Counted from the first letter of the stretch, positions 53,837 through 63,851 are shown. The stretch is 64,000 nucleotides of DNA from Bacteroidota bacterium (GCA_947477885.1 CANJUD010000002.1:248001-312000), one strand, 5' to 3'. Program-made: numbers and translations. The notes: generated by a model not told the origin, from the letters alone.

Positions 53837-55966
53837 TTAGTTACTTTTTTTACCGTTTATCTTGGCTAAAACTTCTTCCGCAATGTTGCGAGGAGCATCA
53901 GCATAGTGATCAAATTCCATAGTTGATGAGGCACGACCAGAAGTAATAGTACGTAACTGTGTTACATAACCAAACATCTCGCCCAATGGCACTTTAGCTT
54001 TTACTACTTGCGAACCTGCACGTGAGTCCATACCATCCAATTGGCCACGGCGTTTGTTCAAGTCACCTATTACATCACCCATATTTTCTTCAGGTGTTAG
54101 CACTTCAATTTTCATGATAGGCTCTAATAACACGGGAGATGCTTTTTTACAAGCTTCTTTAAACGCAAGACGCGCACAAAGTTCAAACGACATTGAGTCC
54201 GAGTCAACGGCGTGGAAAGATCCATCAAACAAACGTACTCTGATATTCTCAACAGGGTAACCTGCAAGAACGCCGTTAGACATTGATGAGGCAAATCCTT
54301 TTTGAACTGACGGGATATATTCTTTTGGTATTGCACCACCCACAATCTCATTGATGAATTCCAGACCTTTAGTTTCAGCTGTAGGAGGAAGTATCTCAAA
54401 CTGGATATCGGCAAATTTACCGCGACCACCTGTTTGTTTCTTATACACCTCGCGATGAGTAACTGCCTGCGTAATGGTTTCTTTATAAGCAACCTGTGGG
54501 GCACCTTGGTTAATTTCTACTTTAAACTCTCTACGTAAACGGTCAACAATAATTTCAAGGTGAAGCTCGCCCATTCCTGATATAATGTTTTGTCCTGTTT
54601 CCTCATCAGTATGCACTTTAAAGGTTGGATCCTCTTCAGCTAGTTTAGCCAATGACACACCTAGTCTGTCCATATCAGCTTGAGTTTTGGGCTCAATCGC
54701 TAATCCAATAACAGGATCAGGAAAATTCATAGCTTCTAAAACAATCGGAAATTTTTCGTCGCACAAAGTATCCCCTGTACGAATATCTTTAAATCCAACT
54801 GCAGCTCCAATATCGCCAGCACCAAGAAACTCAATGGGGTTTTGCTTGTTAGCATGCATTTGGAAAATACGAGAGATGCGCTCTTTGTTTCCAGTGCGGG
54901 TATTATATACATATGAACCTGCATCTAACTTGCCTGAGTATGCACGCATAAAAGCCAAACGTCCTACGAAAGGATCAGTTGCAATTTTGAATGCAAGAGC
55001 AGTAAAAGGTTCATTATAATCAGGTTTACGAGATACTTCTTCATCAGTATCAGGGTTTGTGCCTACTACGCTTTCACGATCCATTGGACTAGGCATTAAT
55101 TCCATAACCAAATCAAGCATAGTTTGTACACCTTTATTTTTGAAAGATGAACCACAAACCATTGGAACTATTTTCATAGCCAAACATGCTTTGCGAAGTG
55201 CATCTAATATTTCACGCTCAGTAATAGAAGCTGGATCTTCAAAGAATTTTTCCATTAAATGGTCGTCAAATTCAGAAACTGATTCTAGTAATTTACCTCT
55301 CCATTCTTTGGCTTCTTCTATCATATCTTCAGGAATTGGCACTTCTTTGAAGGTCATTCCTTTGTCTTCTTCGTTCCAAACCATACCACGGAAGTTGATT
55401 AAGTCAACCACGCCAGTAAAGTTATCTTCAGCTCCTATTGGTAATTGTAAGGGAACAGCATTGCTGCCTAACATTTCTCGCACTTGTTTAACAACCATTA
55501 AAAAGTCAGCACCTGCACGGTCCATTTTATTAACGAAACCAATACGTGCAACATTGTAATTATTTGCCAAACGCCAGTTGGTTTCTGATTGTGGTTCAAC
55601 ACCATCAACTGCAGAAAACAAAAACACCAACCCATCAAGTACACGTAATGAACGATTTACTTCTACAGTAAAATCCACGTGACCAGGGGTGTCTATTATA
55701 TTAATATGGTATTGTTTTGTGTCAGGAGTTTTGTTGCCATCTTTCATTGGATAATTCCATGAAACTGTAGTAGCAGCAGAAGTAATTGTGATTCCACGTT
55801 CTTGTTCCTGTGCCATCCAGTCCATAGTAGCGGCACCATCATGCACTTCGCCTATTTTGTGATTGACACCGGCATAATATAAGATACGTTCAGTAGTGGT
55901 AGTTTTACCCGCATCAATGTGGGCAGCAATCCCAATATTTCTAGTATATTTTAAATCTCTTGACAT
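53837..55966 (-). CDS. fusA: Elongation factor G
   Basis: EF-G drives ribosomal translocation with GTP. The 709-residue protein has the full set of G motifs: [19 protein letters not shown] (G1), RGITITSA (G2), DTPGHVDFT (G3) and NKMDRAGA (G4), then domains II-V ([40 protein letters not shown]). Length is normal. It lies 6 nt after rpsG and leads into rpsJ. Confidence 0.97.
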   Translation of the reverse strand: MSRDLKYTRNIGIAAHIDAGKTTTTERILYYAGVNHKIGEVHDGAATMDWMAQEQERGITITSAATTVSWNYPMKDGNKTPDTKQYHINIIDTPGHVDFTVEVNRSLRVLDGLVFLFSAVDGVEPQSETNWRLANNYNVARIGFVNKMDRAGADFLMVVKQVREMLGSNAVPLQLPIGAEDNFTGVVDLINFRGMVWNEEDKGMTFKEVPIPEDMIEEAKEWRGKLLESVSEFDDHLMEKFFEDPASITEREILDALRKACLAMKIVPMVCGSSFKNKGVQTMLDLVMELMPSPMDRESVVGTNPDTDEEVSRKPDYNEPFTALAFKIATDPFVGRLAFMRAYSGKLDAGSYVYNTRTGNKERISRIFQMHANKQNPIEFLGAGDIGAAVGFKDIRTGDTLCDEKFPIVLEAMNFPDPVIGLAIEPKTQADMDRLGVSLAKLAEEDPTFKVHTDEETGQNIISGMGELHLEIIVDRLRREFKVEINQGAPQVAYKETITQAVTHREVYKKQTGGRGKFADIQFEILPPTAETKGLEFINEIVGGAIPKEYIPSVQKGFASSMSNGVLAGYPVENIRVRLFDGSFHAVDSDSMSFELCARLAFKEACKKASPVLLEPIMKIEVLTPEENMGDVIGDLNKRRGQLDGMDSRAGSQVVKAKVPLGEMFGYVTQLRTITSGRASSTMEFDHYADAPRNIAEEVLAKINGKKSN

Positions 55967-55972
55967 GTATAT

Positions 55973-56440
55973 TTATGCTCTAAAATGTGAGAACGCTTTA
56001 TTGGCTTCTGCCATTTTGTGTGTGTCTTCTTTCTTTTTAACCGATGCGCCTTCACTTTTTGAAGCTGCTATAATTTCGGAGGCCATACGTTGTGCCATGG
56101 ATTTTTCGTTACGTTTGCGTGAGTATGCAATCATCCATTTCATACCAAGTAATATTTTACGCTCAGGACCCACTTCAATAGGTATTTGAAAGTTGGCACC
56201 TCCCACCCTACGAGCCTTAGTTTCAACTGATGGCATCACATTGTTCAATGCTTTTTTCCAAACATCAATTCCGCGTTCTTGCGTTTTTCCTTCAACAATA
56301 TCCAATGATTCATAGAATATTTTAAAGGCTAAACCTTTTTTGCCTTCCCACATCATGTGGTTTACAAAACGTGTTACCATAACATCGTTGTATTTCGAAT
56401 CGGGCAGAAGGATGCGTTTCTTGGGTTTCGCTTTTCTCAT
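55973..56440 (-). CDS. rpsG: 30S ribosomal protein S7
   Basis: S7 nucleates assembly of the 16S rRNA 3' major domain. The 155-residue protein shows DSKYNDVMVTRFVNHMMWEG, NVMPSVETKARRVGGANFQI, PIEVGPERKILLGMKWMI and the C-terminal HKMAEANKAFSHFRA. It lies 39 nt after rpsL. Confidence 0.97.
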   Translation of the reverse strand: MRKAKPKKRILLPDSKYNDVMVTRFVNHMMWEGKKGLAFKIFYESLDIVEGKTQERGIDVWKKALNNVMPSVETKARRVGGANFQIPIEVGPERKILLGMKWMIAYSRKRNEKSMAQRMASEIIAASKSEGASVKKKEDTHKMAEANKAFSHFRA

Positions 56441-56479
56441 CTTATTGGTATAGTAAAATTATTGATGTGTCTTAATTAA

Positions 56480-56893
56480 TTATTTTTTCTTCTTAGTTGT
56501 TGCTGCCGCAGCCGCTGCTCCAGCTTTAGGTCTTTTGGCACCGTATTTCGAACGGCGTTGTCTGCGTCCATCAACACCAGCAGTATCTAATGCACCACGA
56601 ATAATGTGATAACGCACTCCAGGTAAATCTTTAACCCTACCGCCACGTATTAATACGATAGAGTGTTCTTGTAGGTTATGACCTTCACCAGGGATATATG
56701 CATTCACTTCATTACCATTGGTAAGACGCACACGGGCTACTTTACGAAGAGCCGAGTTTGGTTTTTTGGGAGTGGTAGTGTACACACGAGTACAAACACC
56801 TCTGCGCTGTGGGCAAGAATCAAGGGCTGGAGATTTAGACTTCTCGGCCTTGCTCTCTCTGCCTTTTCTTACTAATTGTTGGATGGTTGGCAT
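56480..56893 (-). CDS. rpsL: 30S ribosomal protein S12
   Basis: S12 guards decoding accuracy. The 137-residue protein begins [20 protein letters not shown], has the decoding loop [19 protein letters not shown] with the Lys at the usual streptomycin site, and [16 protein letters not shown]. The last 15 residues ([13 protein letters not shown]) form a short Ala/Lys tail. It is the first gene of the operon, with a consensus promoter 30 nt upstream. Confidence 0.97.
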   Translation of the reverse strand: MPTIQQLVRKGRESKAEKSKSPALDSCPQRRGVCTRVYTTTPKKPNSALRKVARVRLTNGNEVNAYIPGEGHNLQEHSIVLIRGGRVKDLPGVRYHIIRGALDTAGVDGRRQRRSKYGAKRPKAGAAAAAATTKKKK

Positions 56894-56923
56894 TCTATTT
56901 TGCTAGTTTTAAAAAACGGACTG

Positions 56924-56953
56924 CAAAAGTAGGCATATCTACCGAAATTACAA
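56924..56953 (-). promoter_or_regulatory. Putative promoter of the rpsL-rpsC operon
   Basis: Minus strand TTG, exact 19-nt spacer, TACTTTTG; the box ends 30 nt before the rpsL ATG. It matches the gldK promoter in spacing and distance. Confidence 0.8.
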
Positions 56954-57165
56954 ACGGGGGAATAAAAATATTTTTAGGATGAGGTACTAAGGCTATAAAT
57001 AAATTAAAATGCTAATAAACAAGTATTTTAATAATAAACATAGCCTTGTTAAAACTCCTTAATAAATCGGGGACCAGAAATACATCAGATTTTATTGTGT
57101 CGCATTTAACTTTCAGGAAGAAATAAATGCCCAACTATTTTTAGTTTATAAAAGTAAGTTATAAA

Positions 57166-57455
57166 TCAATTTTTCGGGAAAGGATCTGAAAACATCTCTT
57201 TGGAGATAAAATCCCAATCGTTAAGCGCATTTAGGAACGCTATCAGTGCTTTTTTATCTTGATCGCTGAAATTAAACCTAACCGGCTGCTGTGAATTCCA
57301 ATCTTTTAAAGTGTGGGTTAAACTAGAGTTTGCTCTTACCCCAGTGCTGTAATGGTTAATAACCTCTTCTAATGTTTTAAATCGACCATCGTGCATGTAG
57401 GGTGAAGAAAGTGCAATATTTCTTAAAGAAGGTATGGAGAAAATCGCTTTCAACA
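57166..57455 (-). pseudogene. C-terminal remnant of a di-haem cytochrome c peroxidase/MauG-like gene
   Basis: The frame gives SIPSLRNIALSSPYMHDGRF, KTLEEVINHYSTGV and DKKALIAFLNALNDWDF, the C-terminal end of bacterial di-haem cytochrome c peroxidases, including the PYMHDGR segment with the conserved Met and His. Both haem-binding CxxCH sites and the whole N-terminal two-thirds are missing. The ORF-track start at 57465 lies a few residues into a different gene's remnant, so no functional start exists. It is fused out of frame to the relic at 57455-57970. Confidence 0.75.
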
Positions 57456-57970
57456 TCTGTAGCATGTATGTCCAAAGTTTGATTTCCCTTTTTTGACCAT
57501 ATATAATTCACTAGCGGTTTGTCCATAGTAGGAGAATTACTTTTATTGCTCGAATTTTGCATATAAGAATACAGCGAAAACCCCTGATCCTACTGTACGT
57601 TCACAAATTGGGATAAGCAACATCTATCATATATAAATGTGTACTCTTTACCCGAATCCAAATCGACAGATGCGGAATAAACTGCCTCCTCATAACAATA
57701 ACTCCCGGTCTGCTGACTTTGCAACTTAACCGTACAGGTATTATACAGTTTGTTGTCGTTAAATACTCCTATGTCAAACTCTTGATTAAAATTAGCATTA
57801 GTAGATGGAATTCCAGACCGATACATTTTTACAGTCAACTCATATTTTAAAGTGGCGCCATTGTTAATTGACACTGCATATTGGCAACTCATTACCCCAC
57901 CTACCAAGTGAGTAACATTGGCACTTATAAAAAGTAAAAAAAGAACAGTTGAGCAATTATTTTCTTCATT
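57455..57970 (-). pseudogene. N-terminal remnant of a T9SS-type surface protein
   Basis: From ATG 57970 (MKKIIAQLFFF) the frame breaks in a run of seven T (57936-57942); one more T would give a complete signal peptide and join ISANVTHLVGGVMSCQY. The next part (KYELTVKMYRSGIPSTNANF, IGVFNDNKLYNTCTV, CCLSQFVNVQ) matches the N-terminal module of Bacteroidota surface/gliding-associated proteins. An in-frame TAG at 57590-57592 interrupts it, the same frame then continues with SLYSYMQNSSNKSN and NQTLDIHATD, and the match ends at about 57455 where the peroxidase remnant begins. So three lesions are visible: frameshift, nonsense codon and deletion junction. Confidence 0.65.
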
Positions 57971-58018
57971 GAACTAAGTTTTAATGGGGCAAGTGTATCC
58001 CAAAACAATTACAGTTTT

Positions 58019-58945
58019 TTATTTTCCATGCAAAAACTTCGCTTTATCTCTTGGTAATTGCACAGTATAAGTTTTACCTAGTTTATTGGTGAGCGAGGTC
58101 TTTTTAATCCAGGGGTTAAAAGTGCGTAGTACTTTATAATTTACACCATGTGCCTGGGCCCAATCGCTCCAGTTAGTTACTGGGCCACTTACTGTTTCAT
58201 CGGTGGTAGGATTTGTTGGGTAACCTGCCACATCGGCCATTTTATATCCGTACTTTTCAGGTGTTGTAAGTATTTCCTTTAGGGCCACAATACGAAACAA
58301 GTAACGTGAAGTTTCTTGGTTGATGAACAAATCGTAATACGAATCTACTTTCTGGAACTTTTGACTTTGTTTGATAGCTCCCATACCGCAGTTATAGCTT
58401 GCTGCCGCTAGGGTCCATGAACCCAAATCATCTTTCATATATTTTAAGAAGGTGCATGCTGCACGTGTTGCTTTATCTAATTGATACCGCTCGTCCACTT
58501 CATCATTAATTTCTAATCCATATCTACGTCCAGTTTCGGGAATAAACTGCCAGAATCCTGCGGCGGCGGCTGGAGATACCACATTGGCCAATCCACTCTC
58601 AGCCACTGCCAAGTATTTAAAATCATCGGGCATGCCTTGCTCTTTAAGGATTTTCTCTATCTCGCCAAAATGCCTTTTCATGCGTTTGTATATAATAATA
58701 TTATTGGACTCGTAAAAGGCGTTCGACAAGAGCTCTCTATCGAAACGCTCCATTACTTCGGGGTCGTCGATGGGTACTTCTTCCCCGCAGAAATCAAGCT
58801 TGGTGGGTAGGGCAAGGCTGTGTATTTCGCGTTCCATAGGCAATGCGATTTTTTTGGTTTCACTCCCTTCAAACAGATAAACCAAACTAGCCAGCACGGT
58901 AAGCATACCTAATGTGCTCAACAATTTTGTTGTTTTACTTTTCAT
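58019..58945 (-). CDS. Lytic transglycosylase (SLT domain, LysM-like end)
   Basis: A 308-residue peptidoglycan-cleaving enzyme. An N-terminal hydrophobic segment (LLSTLGMLTVLASLVYLFEG) serves as anchor or signal. The SLT domain spans about residues 85-230: YLAVAESGLANVVSPAAAAG contains the catalytic Glu, followed by GFWQFIPETGRRYGL and the AAASYNCGMGAIKQSQ motif. The last 50 residues (YKVLRTFNPWIKKTSLTNK) are LysM-like and would bind glycan. It belongs to the MltD-like group. Its start overlaps the DUF502 gene by 11 nt. Confidence 0.9.
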   Translation of the reverse strand: MKSKTTKLLSTLGMLTVLASLVYLFEGSETKKIALPMEREIHSLALPTKLDFCGEEVPIDDPEVMERFDRELLSNAFYESNNIIIYKRMKRHFGEIEKILKEQGMPDDFKYLAVAESGLANVVSPAAAAGFWQFIPETGRRYGLEINDEVDERYQLDKATRAACTFLKYMKDDLGSWTLAAASYNCGMGAIKQSQKFQKVDSYYDLFINQETSRYLFRIVALKEILTTPEKYGYKMADVAGYPTNPTTDETVSGPVTNWSDWAQAHGVNYKVLRTFNPWIKKTSLTNKLGKTYTVQLPRDKAKFLHGK

Positions 58946-59486
58946 CTTCTTCTATGTTTTTAATACCACCTGATATTATGAATTGCATAAATTGGGTAGC
59001 GTTTGTTTCTATTTTTATTACTTGCTCATTGGGCACCAATACCAATTGACCTGATATGGCATAGGAGTCAGGGAAATAAACAGCCATGAAGCCTTGGATA
59101 TTCAGAAACTCTAAATCCTTTTGGGTAACAAATCCCAATCGATGTATACCTGTTTCCGAAATCTTAACCATTACAGGCTGACTGAATTTTTTCTTGTCGC
59201 CCACAAAGGCTTCGGTCATATCTTTGAAAAGATTGTAGAATGTTTTGAGCAGGGGTGTTTTGCTCATCAAATCGTCCAATAAGTCGAATAAAGGGCGGGA
59301 AACAAACTTATTTGCAAAGTATCCTACCACACAAATGGCCCCTATTATAATAACAATTCCTAAACCGGGTATAGCGAAAGCAAAAATGGTATCTACCTTT
59401 TTGAACAACCAATATATGATATATGCTGATGCAACAACTGGCAATACCAATAACAATCCTTTTAAAAAGTAATTGAGTATACGCAT
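58935..59486 (-). CDS. DUF502 membrane protein
   Basis: A 183-residue protein from ATG 59486 (the ORF track begins 22 codons earlier at a TTG, residues without family likeness). Two N-terminal helices, LLLVLPVVASAYIIYWLF and GLGIVIIIGAICVVGYFANK, are followed by the conserved cytoplasmic PLLKTFYNLFKDMTEAFVGD and FPDSYAISGQLVLVPNEQVI, the DUF502 pattern. The family's function is unknown. It overlaps the transglycosylase gene by 11 nt, so the two are probably co-translated, hinting at a shared envelope role. Confidence 0.82.
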   Translation of the reverse strand: MRILNYFLKGLLLVLPVVASAYIIYWLFKKVDTIFAFAIPGLGIVIIIGAICVVGYFANKFVSRPLFDLLDDLMSKTPLLKTFYNLFKDMTEAFVGDKKKFSQPVMVKISETGIHRLGFVTQKDLEFLNIQGFMAVYFPDSYAISGQLVLVPNEQVIKIETNATQFMQFIISGGIKNIEEDEK

Positions 59487-59604
59487 AAAGAAAGAACGCC
59501 TGTATCGGCGGTACTCTTGCAAAAGAAAGAATTCGTTTTTAGGGGTAGTCAATTGATTGAATGATTGAAAGAGGTTTGATTAAATAAGCTGTTGGTAACA
59601 GTCT

Positions 59605-59616
59605 CGATAGCTATCG
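59605..59616 (+). repeat. 12-bp core of the CGATAGCTATCG palindrome
   Basis: CGATAGCTATCG, the core of the 18-bp palindrome, directly before the second copy of the 30-bp repeat. Confidence 0.7.
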
Positions 59617-59619
59617 CTA

Positions 59620-59649
59620 CTATATACTTTATACCATCTACTTTATACT
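59620..59649 (+). repeat. 30-bp direct repeat, copy B
   Basis: Identical to 49564-49593 in the same orientation. The two copies enclose the ribosomal operon, the composite pseudogene and the transglycosylase/DUF502 pair. Confidence 0.85.
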
Positions 59650-59701
59650 ACGAATATACATATAGTTTAGTTGCTATACAAATATTGTTATGAACCAACC
59701 A

Positions 59702-61417
59702 CTACTTATCGTAGTTTACTTTGAACAGTTTGGCTGATTCTTCTGCTTCAGGCGTTGGGGCACCTTCGGTTTTATAAGTTTTTACCAGCTCAAACTTGCG
59801 TCCTTGATATACCGAGTCGATTGGTTTCATGATATAGTGCATGGTGGTATATATTCTACCATCTGCTGTTTCAGGATTAGTGCGAAGGCTGGCCAGATTG
59901 ATATGCGTAATCTTTTGGTTTTTCAACCACCACAACATACTATCAGCCCCGTAAGATGGCACACTGTACGCCGATACAAACTTATCGCTGCCATTGGTAT
60001 ATATATAACTCATATTGCCTTTGCGGGTTAACACATGGGCATCCGCAGGCAGACTATCGGCACAATATTCACTCATCTTAAGGTAATTTATCCAATCGGG
60101 GGTAAAACCTGCAAGTTTGTCGCCGCCTAGCTGCTGTTTGAGTGTTGGGAGATTTTTACCACTCTGTTTACCTATAAAGAATAAGTTTGCAAGCACTATC
60201 ACTCCTATTAATATTACGTAATAAACTTGGGCAAAACTTACAGCATTTGCCAATTGGTAGAATGCCCCCATAAAGGCTAAAACCATGAGAGGTATTGCTG
60301 GTAGAATAAGCCGTTCCTGCATATTATTGGCTTGTATACCAAAAAATGTGGCACCTAAATATGCCATAAAACATAGAGAGGCGAAGAAGATTGCCTGGTT
60401 CTTTCGCCAATTGACTAGCATAATTAATAAGAATATGCACAGTGTGAACCATGCCAGTTTCATATTGTGCTGTCCATTGTTCTTTTCATATTGCTTCTCA
60501 AGTGTGTTTGTGTTCAAATGCATGATATGATAGAAATGGTAAGCCATATATAAACCGAGGTTGTTTTTAGCTCGGTCAATCAATCCCGAAAAGTCTTCTT
60601 TACCCAGTTGAGGTTTGTACTGGTCTTTTAGTAATATCACTTCTAGCTGGCTGCTATCTGGCTTACCCACTGTGGCTCTAAGTCCAACTTCTAAAGCACC
60701 TCGAGCTACTATAATGGCAGCAAACATATATACTACTGCCATCCATTTTTTCTTGAGCAAGAAATAAGCAACTATAGGAGCTGCCATTGCCAATGCCACA
60801 GGTTTGCATAATGATAAAAATACAACCCACGAACCATTGAGTAAAAACAGTTTCCAAGTTTCTTTAAAGGGTTTTCCTTCGAGCACTTTATCAATAAGTT
60901 TAAAAGCGAAGATAAATCCTATTGCCTGCAGCATCATGTAAAATGCCTCAGTATAAGTTTGGCTACTATAGAATTGCAAGTTGGCATTTAGCGAAACAAA
61001 AAGTAGTGAAACAAACAAAACCAAATAAGGAATACGCCCTTTAAATGCTTTATATAAGAACCAAATTCCCAGTGCCGAGAAGACGAGCGAAAGAAACTTA
61101 AGCACCCACAGATTGATACCAAACATTGCTATTGGCAACGCTAACATTAAAGGATATAAAGGCCCCTGATAAAACGGAAATTCGCCATTGTGTAAAAACC
61201 TATTGGCTCTTTCTATGTAACTGCTATCATCACCCCCAATCGATATTTTGGCATCGAACACAAGGAAGGAGAACAGTACATTTACACCTACAATAATGAG
61301 GGCATACATTAAATGTTTCTTCTGAAAATATTTTTCAATCCTGCCTAGTAGGTTCGATGTGCTAGTTGGCTTTGCTACTACCTTAGCTGCTTGCGGTTTA
61401 CTTTTATTACTGGCCAT
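59702..61417 (-). CDS. GT-C membrane glycosyltransferase-like protein (GT39/ArnT-like)
   Basis: A 571-residue integral membrane protein with about eleven hydrophobic helices. The first periplasmic loop has the GT-C acidic motif in GGDDSSYIERANRFL, followed by FPFYQGPLYPLMLALPIAMF, typical of GT39/ArnT-like glycosyltransferases that use polyprenyl-phosphate sugars. A soluble C-terminal domain of about 130 residues follows the last helix (DSLPADAHVLTRKGNMSYIY). Acceptor and sugar are unknown. The N-terminal 30 residues are Lys/Ser/Ala-rich and cytoplasmic. It is monocistronic, with a possible promoter near 61485. Confidence 0.78.
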   Translation of the reverse strand: MASNKSKPQAAKVVAKPTSTSNLLGRIEKYFQKKHLMYALIIVGVNVLFSFLVFDAKISIGGDDSSYIERANRFLHNGEFPFYQGPLYPLMLALPIAMFGINLWVLKFLSLVFSALGIWFLYKAFKGRIPYLVLFVSLLFVSLNANLQFYSSQTYTEAFYMMLQAIGFIFAFKLIDKVLEGKPFKETWKLFLLNGSWVVFLSLCKPVALAMAAPIVAYFLLKKKWMAVVYMFAAIIVARGALEVGLRATVGKPDSSQLEVILLKDQYKPQLGKEDFSGLIDRAKNNLGLYMAYHFYHIMHLNTNTLEKQYEKNNGQHNMKLAWFTLCIFLLIMLVNWRKNQAIFFASLCFMAYLGATFFGIQANNMQERLILPAIPLMVLAFMGAFYQLANAVSFAQVYYVILIGVIVLANLFFIGKQSGKNLPTLKQQLGGDKLAGFTPDWINYLKMSEYCADSLPADAHVLTRKGNMSYIYTNGSDKFVSAYSVPSYGADSMLWWLKNQKITHINLASLRTNPETADGRIYTTMHYIMKPIDSVYQGRKFELVKTYKTEGAPTPEAEESAKLFKVNYDK

Positions 61418-61462
61418 TTATATATTTAATGATTTGCTATTCCTGTTATTCTGATTTTGTCA

Positions 61463-61556
61463 TGCTGAGCGAAGTCGAAGTATGCAAATCTATGGTCAAT
61501 TCTTCGAAAATTGCAACCACATTATCGCTTATGTTATCCTGAGCGAGGTAGAAGGA
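61463..61556. repeat. Two copies of the CTGAGCGnAGTCGAAG repeat
   Basis: GCTGAGCGAAGTCGAAG at 61463-61480 and CCTGAGCGAGGTAGAAGGA at 61538-61556; the second ends where the next gene's stop codon begins. Confidence 0.7.
61485..61516 (-). promoter_or_regulatory. Possible promoter of the GT-C gene
   Basis: Minus strand TTG, 21-nt spacer, TAGATTTG, 67 nt before the ATG at 61417. The spacer is 2 nt longer than in the best promoters here. Confidence 0.4.
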
Positions 61557-63641
61557 TTATTTCAACACCACAAATTTGCCCGTCTTCACTATGCCTTTAT
61601 CCATATCTTTTACCGTAAAGAAATAAACGCCATGCGAGATTGTGTTTTTTGAATCACTCAATAGATCCCATGCGTGCTCGCCGCCGGGGCTAATAAACTT
61701 ATCGGTGCTCGAGAAATCGCTGTACCATTTTATGTCGGTGCCGGTGTAGGTGGCGGCATCGTGCTTTAGGGTTCGCACAACATCGCCAGCTGTTGTATAG
61801 ATTATTATTTCGCAACGGGCAGGCAGGTTGTAAAAGTATATCTTTTTGCTTCGAGAACTTGTGCCATCCCATGCGGCTGCAGTTTTATAAGGATTTGGGT
61901 ATACCCCCGGCTGCAAACTATCGGCAGTTGCAGTTCCATCAACTGGTTTAGTACCTGTAAATACTCTGAAATCAGTATTGGCAATGGATGATTCTAACGA
62001 TTGTAAACCTATGGTCTCATCGCCGACATCGAACGAGGTAAGCACAAAAAGGTATTGCCACCCATTGAGTAAATTATCTATTTCAATATGATAAGCATAC
62101 TCGGCAGTGTCGTCAGCAAACTTAATGGGGGCGGGTAGTTTTACGGTATTAAACCCATTATTATTACCTACATTGTTATTGGGCATGTCCCATTGTTGTA
62201 ATAGGTTTTTGGCATCAAGCAAGCTGTGGCTTAGGTCGTCGCCGGCATTGGTTCGGTATATTCGATAACCTTCAAAGTCGTGCTTTTTGCTCAAGGGGTC
62301 TATAGATTTCTCAGCGGCATTGTCCCAATATATATCTACTTTATTGTTGCCAGGAACTATCTTTACCGTGGGCGTAGCAGGTGGTTCGGGCAATATATAT
62401 CTATCAAGTTGGTTGTTATTGTTCAGGTCTTCGCCTGCATCCAGTTTGCCGTTCTCGTTGAGGTCTTCGCCGCTATAAGTACGTTTGGCCCAGCCCCAGT
62501 GTTCTACCAATTCTTTGCGGGCATCGGCATCATCAATAGCTGCGTTGTTTTGCAGAGCACCCAGCTGCTTGGCACAAACCATTGCTATCGCAAACTTGAT
62601 AGTTTCGCCTGGCTTTAATTGCACATAGGGTCCAGCAGACATAAGCTGAATCCAATTGTTGGTATAGTTAATAGGCCCAGTCGCATTATTCAAATCAGCA
62701 CTAGTGAGGCCAGTTTGTAGTTTATAAAAGCGTTCTATATCGTCATTGGGTTTGGCAAATGGAGGATTGGTGCCACCGTAGTTCCAAAAGTTAGGTAATA
62801 CTTGTGGTATAGGTAAGCTAGCACTTGCAAAAACATTTGCATTGCTTGGATGAAAATACATATTATGCCACTCGCTGCCTAGAAACATAGTGCTGCCATA
62901 GCTGCGGGTATAATCAATATCATCGCCCTTATTCTCATAAGCATATATGGCTTTGTAAGCACTGTCCCACCCGTTGCGACCTTTGTTAAAGAAAGCTGTC
63001 CCTGTTTCCTGCGTTACATTCACATTTCGCACCAATAGGTTATTATAGAAACCTATCCATATACTATCCCAATCTTGGGTACTATTGTTGGTGATGGCGT
63101 AATCGAGTATTACAAAGTAATCGGTGAAAGAATAGTTCCAGCAATAGGTTTGTAGGGTTACATCGGCATATAGCGGTTGTGTGTGCCCATTAATGGGCTG
63201 GCTGGTGCCCGGCACTATGGTATTTTTATCGGTAAAGTTTATTACAAAGTCTTGGTGGGAGACTGCATTGGCCCTATAGTTTGGGCTTGATGGTAGTGTA
63301 GACCGCTCAGCAAATAATCCGTTCGGTGTAAACTCGTAGCCCTGCTGCCCTGTGCTATATCCTTTGCTTGACTCGATTGCTGACGACGAAAGTTGTACTT
63401 GGCCGCCTACCTTGGCTCCTATCCAGAGGCCGCCCTCAAACAAATGTTCTACGCCACTGCCAATAGGATACTCCATACTTGGGCCTAGTTTGCTATTGGT
63501 TACCACATCGGGCCTGCCCACAGTGCCGGTATTGGTAAAGTTTATACCCAGCCTGCCTGCGGTGGTGCTTTTATATAGAAAGCTTTGGCCATGGGCACCC
63601 GAAGCCAATAGGATAAATATTACTATAATACTTTTACGCAT
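61557..63641 (-). CDS. Large exported protein with FlgD-like end, unknown function
   Basis: A 694-residue exported protein. Signal peptide RKSIIVIFILLASGAHGQ begins at ATG 63641; the ORF-track start three codons earlier lies within the -7 box and cannot be used. The middle carries GEDLNENGKLDAGEDLNNNN, an EF-hand/dockerin-like Asp-Asn-rich calcium loop, then a fibronectin type III-like unit (ILPEPPATPTVKIVPGNNKV). The C-terminus (GVYPNPYKTAAAWDG, KKIYFYNLPARCEIIIYTTA, GVYFFTVKDMDKGIVKTGKF) looks like the FlgD-Ig-type end of Bacteroidota surface proteins, with no classical T9SS type A domain. Its promoter region is shared with the divergent PorP-like gene. Confidence 0.7.
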   Translation of the reverse strand: MRKSIIVIFILLASGAHGQSFLYKSTTAGRLGINFTNTGTVGRPDVVTNSKLGPSMEYPIGSGVEHLFEGGLWIGAKVGGQVQLSSSAIESSKGYSTGQQGYEFTPNGLFAERSTLPSSPNYRANAVSHQDFVINFTDKNTIVPGTSQPINGHTQPLYADVTLQTYCWNYSFTDYFVILDYAITNNSTQDWDSIWIGFYNNLLVRNVNVTQETGTAFFNKGRNGWDSAYKAIYAYENKGDDIDYTRSYGSTMFLGSEWHNMYFHPSNANVFASASLPIPQVLPNFWNYGGTNPPFAKPNDDIERFYKLQTGLTSADLNNATGPINYTNNWIQLMSAGPYVQLKPGETIKFAIAMVCAKQLGALQNNAAIDDADARKELVEHWGWAKRTYSGEDLNENGKLDAGEDLNNNNQLDRYILPEPPATPTVKIVPGNNKVDIYWDNAAEKSIDPLSKKHDFEGYRIYRTNAGDDLSHSLLDAKNLLQQWDMPNNNVGNNNGFNTVKLPAPIKFADDTAEYAYHIEIDNLLNGWQYLFVLTSFDVGDETIGLQSLESSIANTDFRVFTGTKPVDGTATADSLQPGVYPNPYKTAAAWDGTSSRSKKIYFYNLPARCEIIIYTTAGDVVRTLKHDAATYTGTDIKWYSDFSSTDKFISPGGEHAWDLLSDSKNTISHGVYFFTVKDMDKGIVKTGKFVVLK

Positions 63642-63647
63642 AGGCTG

Positions 63648-63655
63648 CAAATATA
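63648..63655 (-). promoter_or_regulatory. Putative -7 box TATATTTG at ATG 63641
   Basis: TATATTTG on the minus strand ends 6 nt before ATG 63641. No clear -33 element was found at 18-20 nt. Confidence 0.55.
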
Positions 63656-63821
63656 CTACTGCTCATGTTTAGGATGTGTTATGGAATTGTAGAATAGGCA
63701 TCTTTCGCAATTCAAAAAGTGCTTGCCGGTCATAATGAGCAAATGCTATAATTTCTTGCAGAATATACATTGACGTTAAAAAGATAAAAATATACGTTCG
63801 CTAAAGTGAAACAAGACCTTA

Positions 63822-63851
63822 TTGAACAATGCTAAATTTTATTTACATTTG
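63822..63851 (+). promoter_or_regulatory. Putative promoter TTG-N19-TACATTTG, 6 nt before an ATG
   Basis: The best example of a start-adjacent promoter: both elements match consensus, with exact 19-nt spacing, and the -7 box ends only 6 nt before ATG 63858. Confidence 0.7.

Noticed and set aside
55059-55559. 166-aa plus-strand ORF opposite fusA
   Set aside because: Shadow of the fusA coding frame; the EF-G motifs on the other strand explain the open frame.
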